From: Cryptomeria japonica
Lineage: Eukaryota; Streptophyta; Pinopsida; Cupressales; Cupressaceae
NCBI RefSeq assembly: GCF_030272615.1
Contig: NC_081414.1
Location: forward strand, 304,746,164-304,810,163
DNA: 64,000 nt
Reading direction: 5' to 3'
The position numbers and the translations under genes are program-made. Every line of letters begins with the position of its first letter. Positions within the stretch are counted from its first letter, which is position 1. Of this stretch, positions 1-12,240 are shown piece by piece. The notes beneath the pieces were generated by a model. The model had not been told where the DNA came from. It did no database searches and saw only the letters and a list, made by a program, of their open reading frames with translations.

Positions 1-279
1 CTTTTCTTTGTTTTGCTGAGCATATAGTTATCATCATATCAAATAATGTTTTATTGGTTTTAAGATGTTTTAAGTATATAATGTTTCAATCGGTTCTCAT
101 AGATTTTTAATCTATAAAATTAAGCAAAATCATTTCTTTTCAGTATGTAATAGGTAAAAATTAAATTAGTTTGTAATATTATATAAGGAATGTAATTCAA
201 TTTTTTTTTTCTTATTTAAAATGTTATTTGATGTGTAGTAAATATGTGCAAAATGTTTTTGATTCAAAAAGCAGTGATA
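1..279. other. AT-rich spacer, nothing recognised
   Basis: AT-rich sequence with short homopolymer runs. I see no open frame, repeat boundary or motif that I can assign. Confidence 0.5.
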
Positions 280-1260
280 ATTAGGGCACTAGCCCTTAAC
301 ATAGTCTAAGACTAACAATATCACATTATCAGCAAAATCAGACGAGAGTTCAAAAAAGTATCAACAAAAAACCAAAAACAAGAGTTTACAAGAATTAACA
401 GCAACAGGGGCATACCCTGGATAAAACTAGCATAAAAAACCTAAAGACTAAGGGGCCAAATTACGAACCCTTGTCATACTAATGACCTTCTCCCAGACCT
501 CAGAGAGGAACCTTATAAGATCCTTTGCCTCTCGTATGTCGTTCTCATCATCAGCAGTTTTGTCTCGCAGAAGGGAGAGTGTCAAAGTTGAACTGTGCAA
601 GACCCAATATAGAACTTATTGATATTGACCTATTGTTTGTCCCTTACGTCCAGCCTGTTGTTGATTGTCTTGATTTCCTCTTTTAGTTTTCGAATTTCTT
701 GCTCTAGGTCGGGCCTGTGTGTGTCGGGGTTTTGTAGCTTTTCCTTCATGGAATCGGTGGGTTCAATAGTCCCCTCATTCTTAGGGTCCCCATCCTTATC
801 TTTTTTCTTTTTAGCTTAATCTTCTTTTCTTTGTCAGTTCCTTCCAGGAGGTCCATGTCAATCTTCAGGGTCTCAAGGTTAGAGGGCAACCCTTATTCTA
901 GCTCCTTAATGATATTATCCAGGTTCACATTCATGTGGGTCTCCAAAAGTTGAGGGGAATCGTGTCCCATTAAGGGGCTTGGGTCCACAAGGCCAACAAA
1001 ATCCATGTTGGCAACGGGATTCTCGTCCATCTTGGGGTTATTACCAATCTTCCCTTCGTCACCTCCCTCCATATCTTCTTTAGTGGTCGTGTGAGTACAA
1101 GCCTCCACCTTTTTATCCACATAGCCCTTAGAGACCAATCTGCGTGATCTCCATCTACCAATGGTGTCATCTATGGGGTCTTCCTCTTCGGACCCATCAG
1201 AACTGGAATTGTCTATGATAATTCTTTTTCATTTCCCAGCCTTTCATTTTCCTTTAGAGC
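280..1260 (-). mobile_element. 5'-truncated LINE tail (ORF3 C-terminal remnant plus 3' UTR)
   Basis: On the minus strand an 81-residue frame (1138-893) is hydrophilic and rich in Asp, Glu, Asn and Lys. It resembles the low-complexity middle of the ORF3 found downstream of RNase H in the LINEs at 14.3-16.1 kb and 16.3-17.6 kb. It is followed by a T-rich stretch and ends near 290-255 in a tail with an AATCAAAA word, much like the LINE-A tail. A 3' fragment of this kind is what 5' truncation during target-primed reverse transcription leaves. The assignment rests on composition and order rather than a strong protein match, so the boundaries are approximate. Confidence 0.4.
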
Positions 1261-2239
1261 CCAAAGAAATCTTGGGAGTGTTGGAAGTATTATTTATATG
1301 ACTTGTATTTATGTGCATGTATCATCTATATGTCTATCTATTCATAGGCTCAAATTAGATGGAATAATGTGATTCATATTTTTTTGGAGATGCTCTATTT
1401 TACTATTAACAACACACAAAGATGATATCAAATGGTCAATAAACATAAATATTTATAGCTTTGTCAATCAAATAATGTATACTTATAATTTTTAAGAACA
1501 ATTCTATATAGTGTTTGGTCGACAAGACTATATTTATAATTTATGTCTATCAACTATTATTTAGTACTTTTGTTCCAGATTGACCAACTTTTGTAACTAA
1601 ACATAATTTTTTAGATTTTAAACTCCACTTTTAGAACATAGTAATAGCAAGCAATTGAAGACAACATCTAATATTTTGCATTACTCTTGTACAATAAGCA
1701 AAAAAAATTACCCAAGGTGCCTTTGTTTTGTTGTTGATTTTTGCTCTAAACTCTAAAAGAAGGCACACATAGTGATATATAAAATCTACTATGAATGGAA
1801 TCTTATATATCATACATTAGATCTCAAGTACATATTCCAAATATATTGCAATGGTTCCTTAGTCAAATTAACATTGACAAAGTAAATTTATTCCAAATGA
1901 AACTTCAAAAGCAAATACCCCAATACAAACTTAGAATCATGGGTTTCGATACTATCCTTGAATATGCATAGTACACAAGCACGTGTGGAAGAAATTTGAA
2001 TGGCATTGATTTGATGCAAGCTAATGTCGTATACATGCAAGAGAAATACACTTTTAAAAAAATCGACAATGCAATACAACTCTTCTATTATGTAACTAAA
2101 TTATAGCATATGTGTACTTATTTATTTTATTTTCATTGAAGTTGATCAAGAGAATTCAATTCAATTATGTATGACTATTTTTCCTTTATTTTATTCGACA
2201 CTAGTTTAGATACTAAGTGTACTACATAATTTTTTAAAA
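1261..2239. other. AT-rich spacer, nothing recognised
   Basis: About 1 kb of AT-rich sequence. The short frames on the minus strand (1631-1813, 1888-2079) have no motif and look like chance openings. Confidence 0.5.
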
Positions 2240-3600
2240 ATATTTTTCAGTATTTTGAAATTATAATTTCGACCATACAACTCGCATATGAATCAACCAA
2301 ATAAATAAAATTCTTAACAAATTACAATAAATACTAATATAGATTAATAAATTAATTAACAAATAAATTACAATAACAAAATCTACCAACATAACCTTTA
2401 TTTCAAATATTTAAAAAATAATAATCCAATTATTAATTTTGGTAGATTATCTAATCAATGACCCTAAAATCAAAACATAAATATCCATCATGTTTCCATG
2501 TGTCTTTTTTTCATCTAAAAGTATATTGAATGATTTATAGATAATTTTCAATTAAACGACAACATATTTGTTTTGTAATAGTTCCAACATACTAATTATC
2601 TTCCATTTTATTGAAAAAATTCACCCACAAACTTGTACCTAATTATCAATATGATTTGTACTTTTTTTAGTTCACTCTTCAAATCTTCATTGGAAGTGAT
2701 GGGACATGCATCTATATAATGGGACAGTACCATGGAGTAAACGCTGATAATGTAGAAAATGTGAGTCATTGTTAAATCTTTAATACAAATCATCTATCCA
2801 TTATAGCATATTGTTTATTTCAATTATAAAAGAAAAAAATGCATGATGATGCATTATTTGTACTATACAAATACTTTTTATATTCATGTGATGTTCACAT
2901 TTATCAAAAAAGTAACTTTTTATATTCATGTGATCTTCACATGAATCAAAAAAGTAACTTTTTATATTCATGTGATGTTCACATGAATCAAAAAAGTAAA
3001 TCTATCTATAATAACATATTGTTTTGTTTAATTGTAAAAATAAAATAATTTGTAATGATGCACCATTTGTACTAAACAACTACTTTTGAGATTCATGTGT
3101 CATGAAATTAGAATGCCATCCACCATTAAACAATAATCATTTTAGAATAAAATATTATTAGTTAATGATTAGAAAATAAGAAGAAAAAAAAATTAAATAA
3201 ATATATTTTTATATAATTATCTAGTGATTATGTTAGTACGAGAGTCTTTTTTAATGTGACAAAATTTTATTGACATAAAAATTATAGATATTAGAATGAA
3301 TATGTTATTACAAATCAAGTTTTCTAATATTATTTTTTTAAGAATAAGGTTTTCATAGTTATAAAAATAATCTTAAATCACAAGATTTGTAGATATATTT
3401 GAGTTGAGGAAGAAAACAAAATACACATAATTTTGTCATAGTCTATTATAATGAGTTGAGAAGAGCTCCTAGAAGTAATTATGTATTGATTTTTATCATC
3501 AACATTTTAGATTACTCTTTATGATCTATCATCAAAATACAAATAAAAAAAGATATTTAAAAAAATTGATATTTTTTTGTGAAAAAAAAAAGAAAAAATA
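2240..3600 (+). repeat. AT-rich dispersed repeat, copy 1
   Basis: This stretch aligns by eye, in the same orientation, with 9390-10900. Shared landmarks in the same order include TAGTTCACTCTTCAAATC, GAACATGCATCTAT-like, AAATCTTTAAT, the ATAACATATTGTTTA region and TTTTAGAATAAA. It carries no coding sequence. It may be an old non-coding transposon, an LTR pair partner, or one arm of a segmental duplication. The ends are approximate. Confidence 0.6.
2873..2998 (+). repeat. Three exact-length 42-bp tandem units, each with a hairpin
   Basis: Three consecutive 42-bp units start at 2873, 2915 and 2957. Units 2 and 3 contain an inverted repeat TTCATGTGA/TCACATGAA with a 3-base loop; unit 1 has one damaged arm. 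The period is a multiple of three, so the (+) frame stays open across the array as a 14-residue repeat. The corresponding place in copy 2 (near 10440-10500) has only one diverged unit, so the array is an expansion private to this copy. Confidence 0.85.
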
Positions 3601-3860
3601 TAAGTTTAAATTTTTTTATAAAATAATAAACTTCACTTTAATAGAATAATAGAACTTAATGACATCTTCCTTCATAATAGTGGACCAATACATTTAACAA
3701 AACCAAGCCAAAGAAAAGCAAGGGTTCAAAATCTACAACTGTGATTTGATGAACTTTTTTGTGCAGAGTGGTGAAGTATATCACCCAAGTGTTACATAGG
3801 CAGGGGCGGCAATTGGTTAAGTTCCATCTAACCTTGTGTCGTAGGTGCCTAAAGTACCTC
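3601..3860. other. Spacer with weak tRNA-like boxes (possible SINE head)
   Basis: Around 3803-3890 a GGCGGCAATTGGTTAAG stretch resembles a pol III A box. AGTTCAAATCG about 60 bases later resembles a B box. No cloverleaf closes convincingly, and I see no poly-A or poly-T tail or target duplication. This is either a decayed tRNA-derived SINE or chance similarity. Confidence 0.2.
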
Positions 3861-3869
3861 AATGGTAAT

Positions 3870-6010
3870 TACCAGTTCAAATCGTAACTACAACTTCAAC
3901 AATTTTGATGTTGAGTCTCTAGGAGGACCGAAAGATTCTCCACCAAACGTAGTACTCCTTTCTTCCTATGTCTTCTTCTCATCTTATTGTTCTTTCTTTA
4001 CACCCCTATGCTCCTCTTCTTTTATTTTCTCCAAAATATTTTCTACAACCATTTCCATATTCTTATCAATCTCCATGTGATCACCCAAACTAGTTCCTCG
4101 ATCTTCATCACCACTTAATTATTCATCAATTTTCTCCTCTGAATCAACTACACTATTGACAACACCAAGTGTACTCCCTTTTGGACCAACTTCTATGTTT
4201 GTCTTCTTCATAGGAGAAGACAAAGTCTTCTTTATCTCTTTAGTAGCCTCAATTGTTGCATCCTCAATGTGCTTGACTATCCTTTGATAATCATTTGAAT
4301 CTTTTCCTAGTATGATATTCACTCTTTCTTTTGTTCTAAACCTTGTATTAACAACCTACACAATCTTGGCTCTATCTTCCTTGGATAAAGGACTACACAC
4401 CATATCTAAAGCTCGTGTCCTCACATTGGATTCTTTCATTAGTGTGTCCTTCCTTCTTCTTGTTAAGGCTTCTAACAACTCCATAGATAACTTATCTACA
4501 ATATCATTCACATTCTTGTCAAAGGTGATCATATACTAGATAATAGCCTTTTCTATCTTCACTTTATCTGTCAGAGGGGCATCCTTATATAACCCTGCAA
4601 ACACCTGCAAGGAATCATGCTAATAAATTGTATTCACTAGACTATCAAGATCAAGCAGTTGATAATCAACACCAACTAGAGGGGAACCTATCTTCTTCTT
4701 CTTTCCCTTTGTCTTCTACAGTTCTTTCTTCTTCCCTTCCTTCCTTTTCTTTGCAAGGGTCTCTGCCAGAGAGACCTTGGTTCTCTTCTTCTGGCTAAGA
4801 GGCACAGTGTCCTCATCTTCTTCAACATCCCCTTCCTTAATTGTTGTCCTTGCGAACCTCTTTCTAATCACAAACTTTTCCTTTTGCACCTTTTCATCTA
4901 TGTTGTTATTGTTTACTTCCTCAATTGTAGGCTCCAGACTATACTTCTCTCTTGTTTCCTTCTACTTAGGCCTTTTACCTTTCTTCTCTCTTGATACTTC
5001 TCTCATTGGGGTTCTAGAGGAAAAAATATTTACTAGAGGAGAGGCAAAAACTGACCTAGTTCTCCTCTATTCTTTAATTCCAAAGGCTTCTTCTATCGTG
5101 AGTAGATTTGTCTCTTTGTATAATTTTTCCATTCACTTTGCATGTCTGGTCTCAACCTTCTTCCAGGTCATCTTGCTCAATATTTCAACTTTGCAGCCCC
5201 AAATCTTTCTAGACTTTAATCTTCTGACAACTACAATAAGGTCTCTATATTCTTCTATGCATACAACTTTGATATTTCATAAGGTAACTCATGAAGTCAA
5301 GCAATCCTTGGCTCTACCGCTTCAATGTAGAAATGGTCCTCACTAACAAGAAAAGTAATCTCATTTCTATATTTCTAGACCAAACTAGCGGAAATCCTCT
5401 CCCTTTCCAACATCTTATCTTGAAGATTCAACCAACCAAAATATGTAGTTTGTATTCTTCTGTATCGTTAAAAAATTTAATATGATGTTTTATTTGCATT
5501 GCTATAGGACTAAACTTATTCTACACTTTACTTTTAACACTTGGGAGCTCATTCATAAACATAAAAGGTAAGAAAAATATCAAGGACCCATATCTGAACA
5601 TATACTTTCTTTTCTTTGTACTATCTAGATTATCCAAAAGTTGTTGTCTCATAAGCTCACAAAGATCAAATTTCTCTCCTTCAACCACCATTTGATAAGT
5701 AGAGTGTATTTTGGTGGTGGTGGTGGTGGCAGAACCCTTACGATTCTGATAGTAAATCTTGTACGCCAAACCCTTGGTTATATAGTGGGCACTCAAATCA
5801 TTGATGTCCTCAATAGTCATAGCCCTTATGTCAAATTTTACACCAGTAAGTTCAAACACAATATCATTCTTTACCAATTTCAGACTAGGAAGTGTACTAG
5901 TGATGCATAGCCTTATCAAAGCCCTAATAATATCATTAATGATCTTATGTGGGCGATCCAAAAATATAAAATCTCCATGAATTTGTCCCAAGATGATCTA
6001 AATATATGAA
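3870..6010 (-). pseudogene. Unknown ORF2 of the pol-less LTR element (decayed)
   Basis: The best preserved part is 5991-5521 (156 residues). It aligns with ORF2 of the sister element at 21720-22316. Shared blocks are a Tyr-Lys-Ile-Tyr-(F/Y)-x-Asn-Arg motif, then Phe-Asp-Leu-Cys-Glu-Leu and a Gln-Leu-(L/V)-(D/E)-Asn helix. Downstream frames (5346-4119) are charged, Lys/Glu-rich and coiled-coil-like but broken by frameshifts. I do not recognise the domain. It has no enzyme signature I know, no signal peptide and no clear membrane segment. Conservation of the core in two separately inserted elements suggests it was once translated. Confidence 0.5.
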
Positions 6011-6625
6011 TATTCATATCTAAAATCAAGGAACACCCTCCAAATGTTCAACCCTGACTCTAGAATATGCTTATATTGTTGATTAAATGTTGTCAGGTCA
6101 TCTTCCACCAACTACTTCCACAAATCATTAAAATTTACATGACTATCTCCAATAAGGGCACATGGATATAAGCCCTAACATCCACTGCATACACTACATA
6201 CAATGGCACCTTCGACAAAGAACCTTCCTTATCTTTCTTTGTCACTACAAATGGATAGGGTTTGAATTGTAGTCATAGCTCGAAACACTTTGTCACTAGG
6301 GTTTCCACTAGAAATCAATTTTGCACACAATAGCACTTGAATTCGCAAAATAACAAGTGATAAAAAATGAATTTGGAATCATAATTTATCCATTAACTCC
6401 ACAACTTAAGGATTTTTCCTTAAATGCATTTGACTGTTACGTACAAAAAGTTGATACTCTAATATAACAACAATGGAAAATGTCTCTGTCGATCATCACA
6501 AACATCAAAAATGTTCCAAAAATACCTTCCTAACATCTTCCATGCTGAAACCAATCCAACATCCACACAATAAGGGGATCCTTAAGGTCTCCAATGAGTT
6601 CTCTCCCTCATATTATGCATTTTAT

Positions 6626-7669
6626 CTATTTTTTGGAGGAAGCATCTGCACCTCCAATAGGTACAAACCCATATACTATCTTGATATCTACATTCTCATC
6701 AAATTTATTCACCCATGTCTTTTGCATCTCCTCCTTTATATCATTAATATCGATCATCTTTTTTGGAGCAAAGGTCTTCTTATTCTTTCCTCTACAAAAC
6801 CTATCAATGTGTCCTTTTTTTTGTAATTATAACAAGTAGGACTTTTTTGTGAACCACTTCCATTCATTCTGACATTAATTTTGCAGTCAAGAGCCTTGTG
6901 CTCATATTTCTTTATGCATAACAATACCCATTGAAATAATAAACATGTTTGCCATAGTTTATTCACATATCCATACATCATTCTACTTTTGCATTCATTT
7001 GCCTTATGTCCAAACTTATTGCAAGCATAATATTGTCTATAAAATGAATGAGATTTGGTCTAACTTCTACATTCACTAGCTCTATGTCCAAATTTATTAC
7101 ATGTAAAACATTTACCTTGAAAGATGGAGAGTACCTGGTTTGAGCATGAGGAGGCTTCTTGAAGTTTTTCTTGTTTTGAACCTAAGTGAAACCCTTTTGA
7201 TCTTCATTTGTCTTCTTAGGCTCATCCCTGGCTTTTCCTTTCCTTTTTCACCTTTGTAAGGTATTCTACAACATTCTCCTTTTTCAAATTCAAGTCTATC
7301 TTTGTCTTTAGATGGTTTTTGAGCACTTAGCATCTCATTAAGCATATCACTACAACCTTTGAGCTTAAGGTTCTTATTATTTTTTTCTTTTTCCTCTTCC
7401 AATTCTTTCCTCAACACACCCACTTTTCTTCATGCTTGGTGCATTCTCCAGATTTGTTTTGTAGTTTTGTTTCAAGATCATCAGTGATCTTTTTTCCCTT
7501 CATCAATTTATCTTTTTATATAGACACCATGTTCTTTTTCTTTCTTGCACCTTTCTTGATAAACCTCAAAATCAAACATAGCTACTTTTAATTCCCCTTC
7601 AAGATCTACAATTTCATCAATATCCCATTCATGTTGTTCCATAATATTCAAATCTTTAGATTTAAACAT
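6626..7669 (-). pseudogene. Gag-like ORF1 with CCHC zinc knuckles (decayed)
   Basis: The predicted start at 7669 lies shortly after the primer-binding site. The N-terminal part is acidic and coiled-coil-like. It is followed by a Ser-Ala-Gln-Lys-Pro-x-Lys-Asp-Lys-Asp block, which matches Ser-Met-Gln-Lys-Ala-His-Lys-Asp-Lys-Glu in the sister element. About four CCHC knuckles (C-x2-C-x4-H-x4-C) then follow between about 7115 and 6810. The first is intact (CFTCNKFGHRASEC); others have lost a cysteine or carry a frameshift. The frame ends in a TAG at 6628-6626. Role by family knowledge: retrotransposon nucleocapsid, which binds element RNA in cytoplasmic particles. Several frameshifts make it a pseudogene. 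Confidence 0.65.
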
Positions 7670-7723
7670 TATGTTCAAATCTCAAATCTACCTTAGTTGT
7701 TAGACTGTTTCTTCAGGAACCTT

Positions 7724-7736
7724 CCTTTGATACCAA
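7724..7736 (-). other. Primer-binding site (initiator Met tRNA type)
   Basis: On the minus strand TTGGTATCAAAGG follows the LTR end with a one-base gap. It matches the start of the site used by the copia element (TTGGTATCAGAGCC) and by the sister element, with one change in the core. Confidence 0.65.
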
Positions 7737-7737
7737 T

Positions 7738-9072
7738 TATTGAACACTTTTGGATGCTGAGAGGGGGGCTGAATCAACATATATTAAAATTTAACTAATT
7801 TAACCATTCATTTCAATTACCACATGTAGAAGAAAAGAATTGAAAAACAAAAGAGCAATCACACATGAACACCAAGATTCTATGTGGAAAACTCAATGAC
7901 GAAAAAACTGCATTGAGAACTATCCCACTATATGAAAATAGGTTACAAAGTTTTAGGCTCAAGGACAAGGTAGCTCATTGCTCTTGATTTTGACTTGCAA
8001 GACTAAGGCGCACAACCTTAGGGAAATATATAATGAACTTACAAATACTGAATATCACTTTTCCAAGACAAGATACAATATATATGAATACAATGAGTCA
8101 ATATTTGTTGAACTATGAAGAAACACATCCTCTTAAATGTTGATTATTGTTCACTATTGTTAAACATCTGAAACTGACTTCAACATTGCTCAATTGCACT
8201 TGCAAACCTTTGCACTTACAAGATACACCATACACAACTTCACATCTCACTCATACAACCTTTTATCCTCCAAATAGATTTCATCTTTATATACCATTTG
8301 CAACCAAAGAAACATCAATTAGGTCACCCTAATTAGATAAACAGACGGTCCAAAAACAATCTCTAAAGAAATGCGAGGAAAAATGAAACATGTGAAGTAG
8401 CAAATGATGTCAAAATGCCTTCATATCCATCCTAGATCAATTCCTACAACTATGCATGCTACTACACAAACCAAAATTGCACAGGTCGGTTCCAAAAGAT
8501 AGAGTCGTTAAATCACACCAACCAAACTTACTCAAAACATGGTCTAGACCTAAAAGACTCTTGCAGATGCACAACAGAGCATAACCTAAAACCAACATAT
8601 CTAAGTTGCACCATGAAAATAACTAAACGCGGAGGAATGCTACGCATTCCTACAAGCTATCACACTATCACTGTACAAGTTGATGCTCAGACCATTGCAA
8701 CTTCAACTATAGCTCAAATGAGAACATACAAACTAGAATATATCAAGAATTTGCATCCACCAACATCATATTCTAACCACAAGCAATGATGAAGCAATGC
8801 ACCAAAATGCGGACTATAAAACTATATCTCATCTAATAGATTTTACAGTCACCTTTAGCCAAATTCAACTTCGGACCATACAATACACCTCCAAAGCTCC
8901 AAAAGATTCAGAAGACAATCGAATATACCATCTAAAGCATCCACAATCAATCTCCACACATCCACATCAACTCATAACCAGTCCTCTAATATTGCATTAG
9001 TTCAAAATGCAATTGATCAAACTTTCAAACCAAAGTTATCATGAATGACAACACAAACTCATATTTGCAACA
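7738..9072 (-). repeat. 5' LTR of the (-) pol-less element
   Basis: About 1335 bp, close to the 1379-1382 bp LTRs of the sister element. Read on the minus strand it starts TGTTGCAAAT and soon has a GTTGTCATTCATGATAA stretch, the equivalent of GTTGTCATTGATGTCAA in the sister LTR. It ends with a GATTCAGCCCCCCTCTCAG box about 40 bases before the primer-binding site. The outer end is inferred from the TG/CA termini and this alignment, because no second LTR is present to confirm it. No target duplication can be tested. Confidence 0.6.
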
Positions 9073-9389
9073 AGATTTTCTTCGGAGTTTCCTATTTCTC
9101 TAACTACTCCTAAAGATCATTGGCTTTGTGTGTTGTATTGTAACTGTTGGTTGTTATTGATGGTACAATTGAGAGTTTGGCTTTTGGAGTGTGATGTTTG
9201 TTCCCAAAATGGTTTTCCCATGTAAATTCAATGTTATGGTTTTATTTGTTTGAATATGAATTTGGATGTGTTTATCTAATTTGGAGCAGTTAAAGGATTT
9301 GTAAGAAATTTTTGCATTCACTCTCATGTTTGATTTAACATTTGGAAGCATTATTCCACAATTTACTTCCTTCCATTTTTAATGAAGAA
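9073..9389. other. Spacer, nothing recognised
   Basis: About 320 bp between the LTR and the second AT-rich repeat copy. G+T-rich on the plus strand; no motif assigned. Confidence 0.4.
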
Positions 9390-10900
9390 AACTATAATTT
9401 AGTCACAACTGACCAATAGTCTAATTAAATACCAATATATTATAATAAATATTAATAAAACTTAATTAAATAAAGTAATTAAAAAATAAATTATAATAAC
9501 AAAAATTATTTATTATATGATCAAAATTTTAAATATAGAAAAAACAATAATAAAATTATTAATTTTGTTAGATCATTTAATCAATTGTCCTAAAATCAAA
9601 ATATAAATGCAGTCATATCCATTATGTTTTCACGACACCATTATAGAGTAGAGGTAACTGCCTTACTCTCTATAGGGATTTTTCTTGCCTCCCAACCGGG
9701 AAGCAAGGTGGTCCCTACTATTCTAAAGGGTGCATTATTCTATAGGGTGGTTCTAATATTTTAAGGGCCAAAAACTATAGTTCCTATTCCGATATAGTCG
9801 GGTTGGGAATAGTAGTTCAGATGGGAGGCCCTTTGTTCCCACCTAGAAACCCTATGATTCCTGCCTTGAATTAATCTTTAATTAATTCATCATTTTTCCT
9901 CTCACAATTAATCTACCTCTTGATTAATCAATTCATCGGTGGGTGTTGCCCCCCACCCAACAGATTGAATTGGAATTGTAGTTCACTTGCGATAAATATG
10001 CTAGAACTACCAATCAAATTTTAGAGGCCCTCCCACCCAACTCTATTAAAAGATTTGTTAATAAAATTCAATTAAAAGATAATATATCTCCTTATACCAA
10101 TTATCGATAAAATTCACTCAAGAACTTCTAGCTAATAATGAATGTGATTTGTCTTTTGTTAGTTCACTCTTCAAATCCTCTATACCTAACATAGGTTGGA
10201 TTTAAAATTCACTCTAGTTACCCAATCATGTTGAAAAAATCATCAGAAGTGATGGAACATGCATCTATGTTATTCACCATTCACAATGCCATTGAATTAT
10301 CATGGAATCAATGTTAATTATGTAAAAATGAATGTCGTTGACAAATCTTTAATGAGAATCATCTACCCATGATAACATATTGTTTATATTAATTATGAAA
10401 AAGGACACATAATGAATTATATATGTACAATGATGTACTATTCTGATTGCACAACTATTTTTGAGATTCATTTGTCATTCACATTTTCATGGGATAAAAA
10501 TGTCATTAATCATTAAACAAAAATTATTTTAGAATAAATTATTATTATTTAATTATTAGAATTGAAATTGTTTTAAGGTACATGTTTATTAGATATATTT
10601 AGTTTGAGGGGAAACACATTTTTCAAGACAAGTTTATAGAAATAAGTTTGTATTGATTTTTTAAATCACAAAATTAAAAGAGAAATCAAATAAGAAAGTA
10701 TATGCAATTACAAAATGTGTGTATTAGTAAGAGGGTCATTTCTATTATGACATCATCTCTATCGACATAAGGATTATTATATATTAAGATTATGTCTTTT
10801 AACTAATTTGATATTATTTTTTATGAATTATAATTCAATACTTATAGAAATAATTCTACGATACATTATTTTAGCCATATTCAACTTGATTAGAAATGCA
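9390..10900 (+). repeat. AT-rich dispersed repeat, copy 2 (interrupted)
   Basis: Second copy of the repeat at 2240-3600, in the same orientation. The alignment is broken by about 400 bp at 9640-10045, which has no counterpart in copy 1. Similarity resumes at TCAATTAAAAGATAATATAT and runs to about 10.9 kb. A short further partial copy of its 3' portion is visible near 11000-11070. Confidence 0.6.
9640..10045. other. GC-richer insert inside repeat copy 2
   Basis: This segment is absent from copy 1 and stands out by base composition. It contains CCTCCCAACCGGGAAGC and GGGAGGCCCTTTGTTCCC stretches and short inverted words such as GGTGGGTGTTGCCCCCCACCC. There is no open frame. It could be organelle-derived DNA or a small non-coding transposon. 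I cannot decide without a search. Confidence 0.35.
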
Positions 10901-12240
10901 TTTTCTAAAAATCTTAAAAGTGATCGTTTTTAATATAGTTTTAGCCACAGAAAAGGTAAAGGAAAGTCGAGAAAGCAAACAACCAATCAACCATTATATT
11001 TGTAAGAGTGTCTCTTCCATTGTAGCATTACTTCCTTTGACACAAGGATCATGGTATATTAGAGTGTATATATTTTCATAGACCAAACTTTCCAACCAAT
11101 GTGAATTACTTTGTATATATGTAGATCTTGCAGTCATAAAACAATTGAAAGTTACATGATCAATAAATGTATCCAATATGAAGGGAAAAAATTTCATTTT
11201 AAGTTTGTAAAAATAATTTTTTGAGGAAATTGTTTTTAATCAAAGTGAAGAGAGGAAATACATATTTTAAAGGATTTCAATAAAACAATCAAGTGCCCTT
11301 GAGTAAGGTATCGAGTGGCTTATCGAACTCATCCCTTGTGATATTAGGAAAATTCAACCTCATTTTTATAATATTAAGTTAATAAATTTAGTAAAAATTT
11401 GCCATTTAACTTTTTGTAAACAACCAAATTTAAAATATACTTGAAAAATTAAAAAATCATAATTTGATTGAAACAAATCAATTGACAAAAATGATAATAT
11501 ATCTCTTAATTATAACATGTACCAAAATTCAAATCTTTAAAAATATGATTAAATTAAATTTAACCCATCAATAACTTTAATGAATTGATTCACTTTACTT
11601 TTTAAAAATAAAAATAATAATATAATCCAAATTGTTTTCATTAAAATAAAATAAAGTATTCTACCTACCTTTGAATACATGCAAAGGAAAAAGATGAAAG
11701 CTTGAAAACATCATGTCTCTCATGGGCATTTAAATGTGTGGGCTACAATTTTTTTGATGATGATGCCTAAATTATTGTTTATATGTGATCATCACATAAC
11801 CATACAATCACAAAGATATGAAATTTCATGATTACTGATATAGTAAACGTGATTCCATTTCAATTTATATGTCATGATAATAAGAACGTACAATGTACAA
11901 TGTACACATAAAAGATGTGAAATTTATGATTCTTAGTTTGTCTTTTAATAAGATTAAAGTATTCATTACCAATTCATTTAGGGAAAAAAATGTAAGATAG
12001 ATTTACCTTAGTTTTTTTTGGTTGATATTTTCATTAGTTTGTTTTCAAGGTTGGAAAAAAAAATTAAGATTAGTATCAAATTTAGTGAGCATAAAATTTT
12101 GAGTCAAAGTTATGATATTATAGAATTGTTTTTTATATTAAAAAGTAGCAAAATAAAGATGATGTCTCAAAAATAACAATTCAACAAGCATAAGTTTAAT
12201 AGAGTATTAGTAGCACATTAACAACTAACTAATATCAAAA
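10901..12240. other. AT-rich spacer, nothing coding
   Basis: About 1.3 kb of AT-rich sequence. The only structure I see is the short partial repeat near 11000-11070 and scattered A/T runs. Confidence 0.5.

Larger units (their letters stand above)
3861..9072 (-). mobile_element. Non-autonomous LTR element with two own ORFs, copy 2 (3' end missing)
   Basis: In minus orientation the order is LTR (9072-7738), primer-binding site (7736-7724), a gag-like ORF1 with CCHC knuckles (7669-6626) and an unknown ORF2 (about 6010-3870). The element at 18958-37900 has the same order and homologous proteins. No protease, integrase or reverse transcriptase motif is present. Neither a polypurine tract nor a second LTR is visible at the left end, so the element is truncated near 3.86 kb. 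Both ORFs carry frameshifts and stops. Known biology: LTR elements without pol (LARD-like) depend on enzymes supplied by autonomous partners. Confidence 0.7.

Noticed and set aside
3803-3890. Possible tRNA gene with A and B boxes
   Set aside because: No acceptor stem or cloverleaf pairs, and spacing is loose. Kept only as a weak SINE hint.
4777-5346. 189-residue Ser/Phe-rich plus frame resembling a membrane protein
   Set aside because: It is antisense to the Lys/Glu-rich ORF2 remnant of the (-) element, whose complement gives Ser/Phe/Leu codons.
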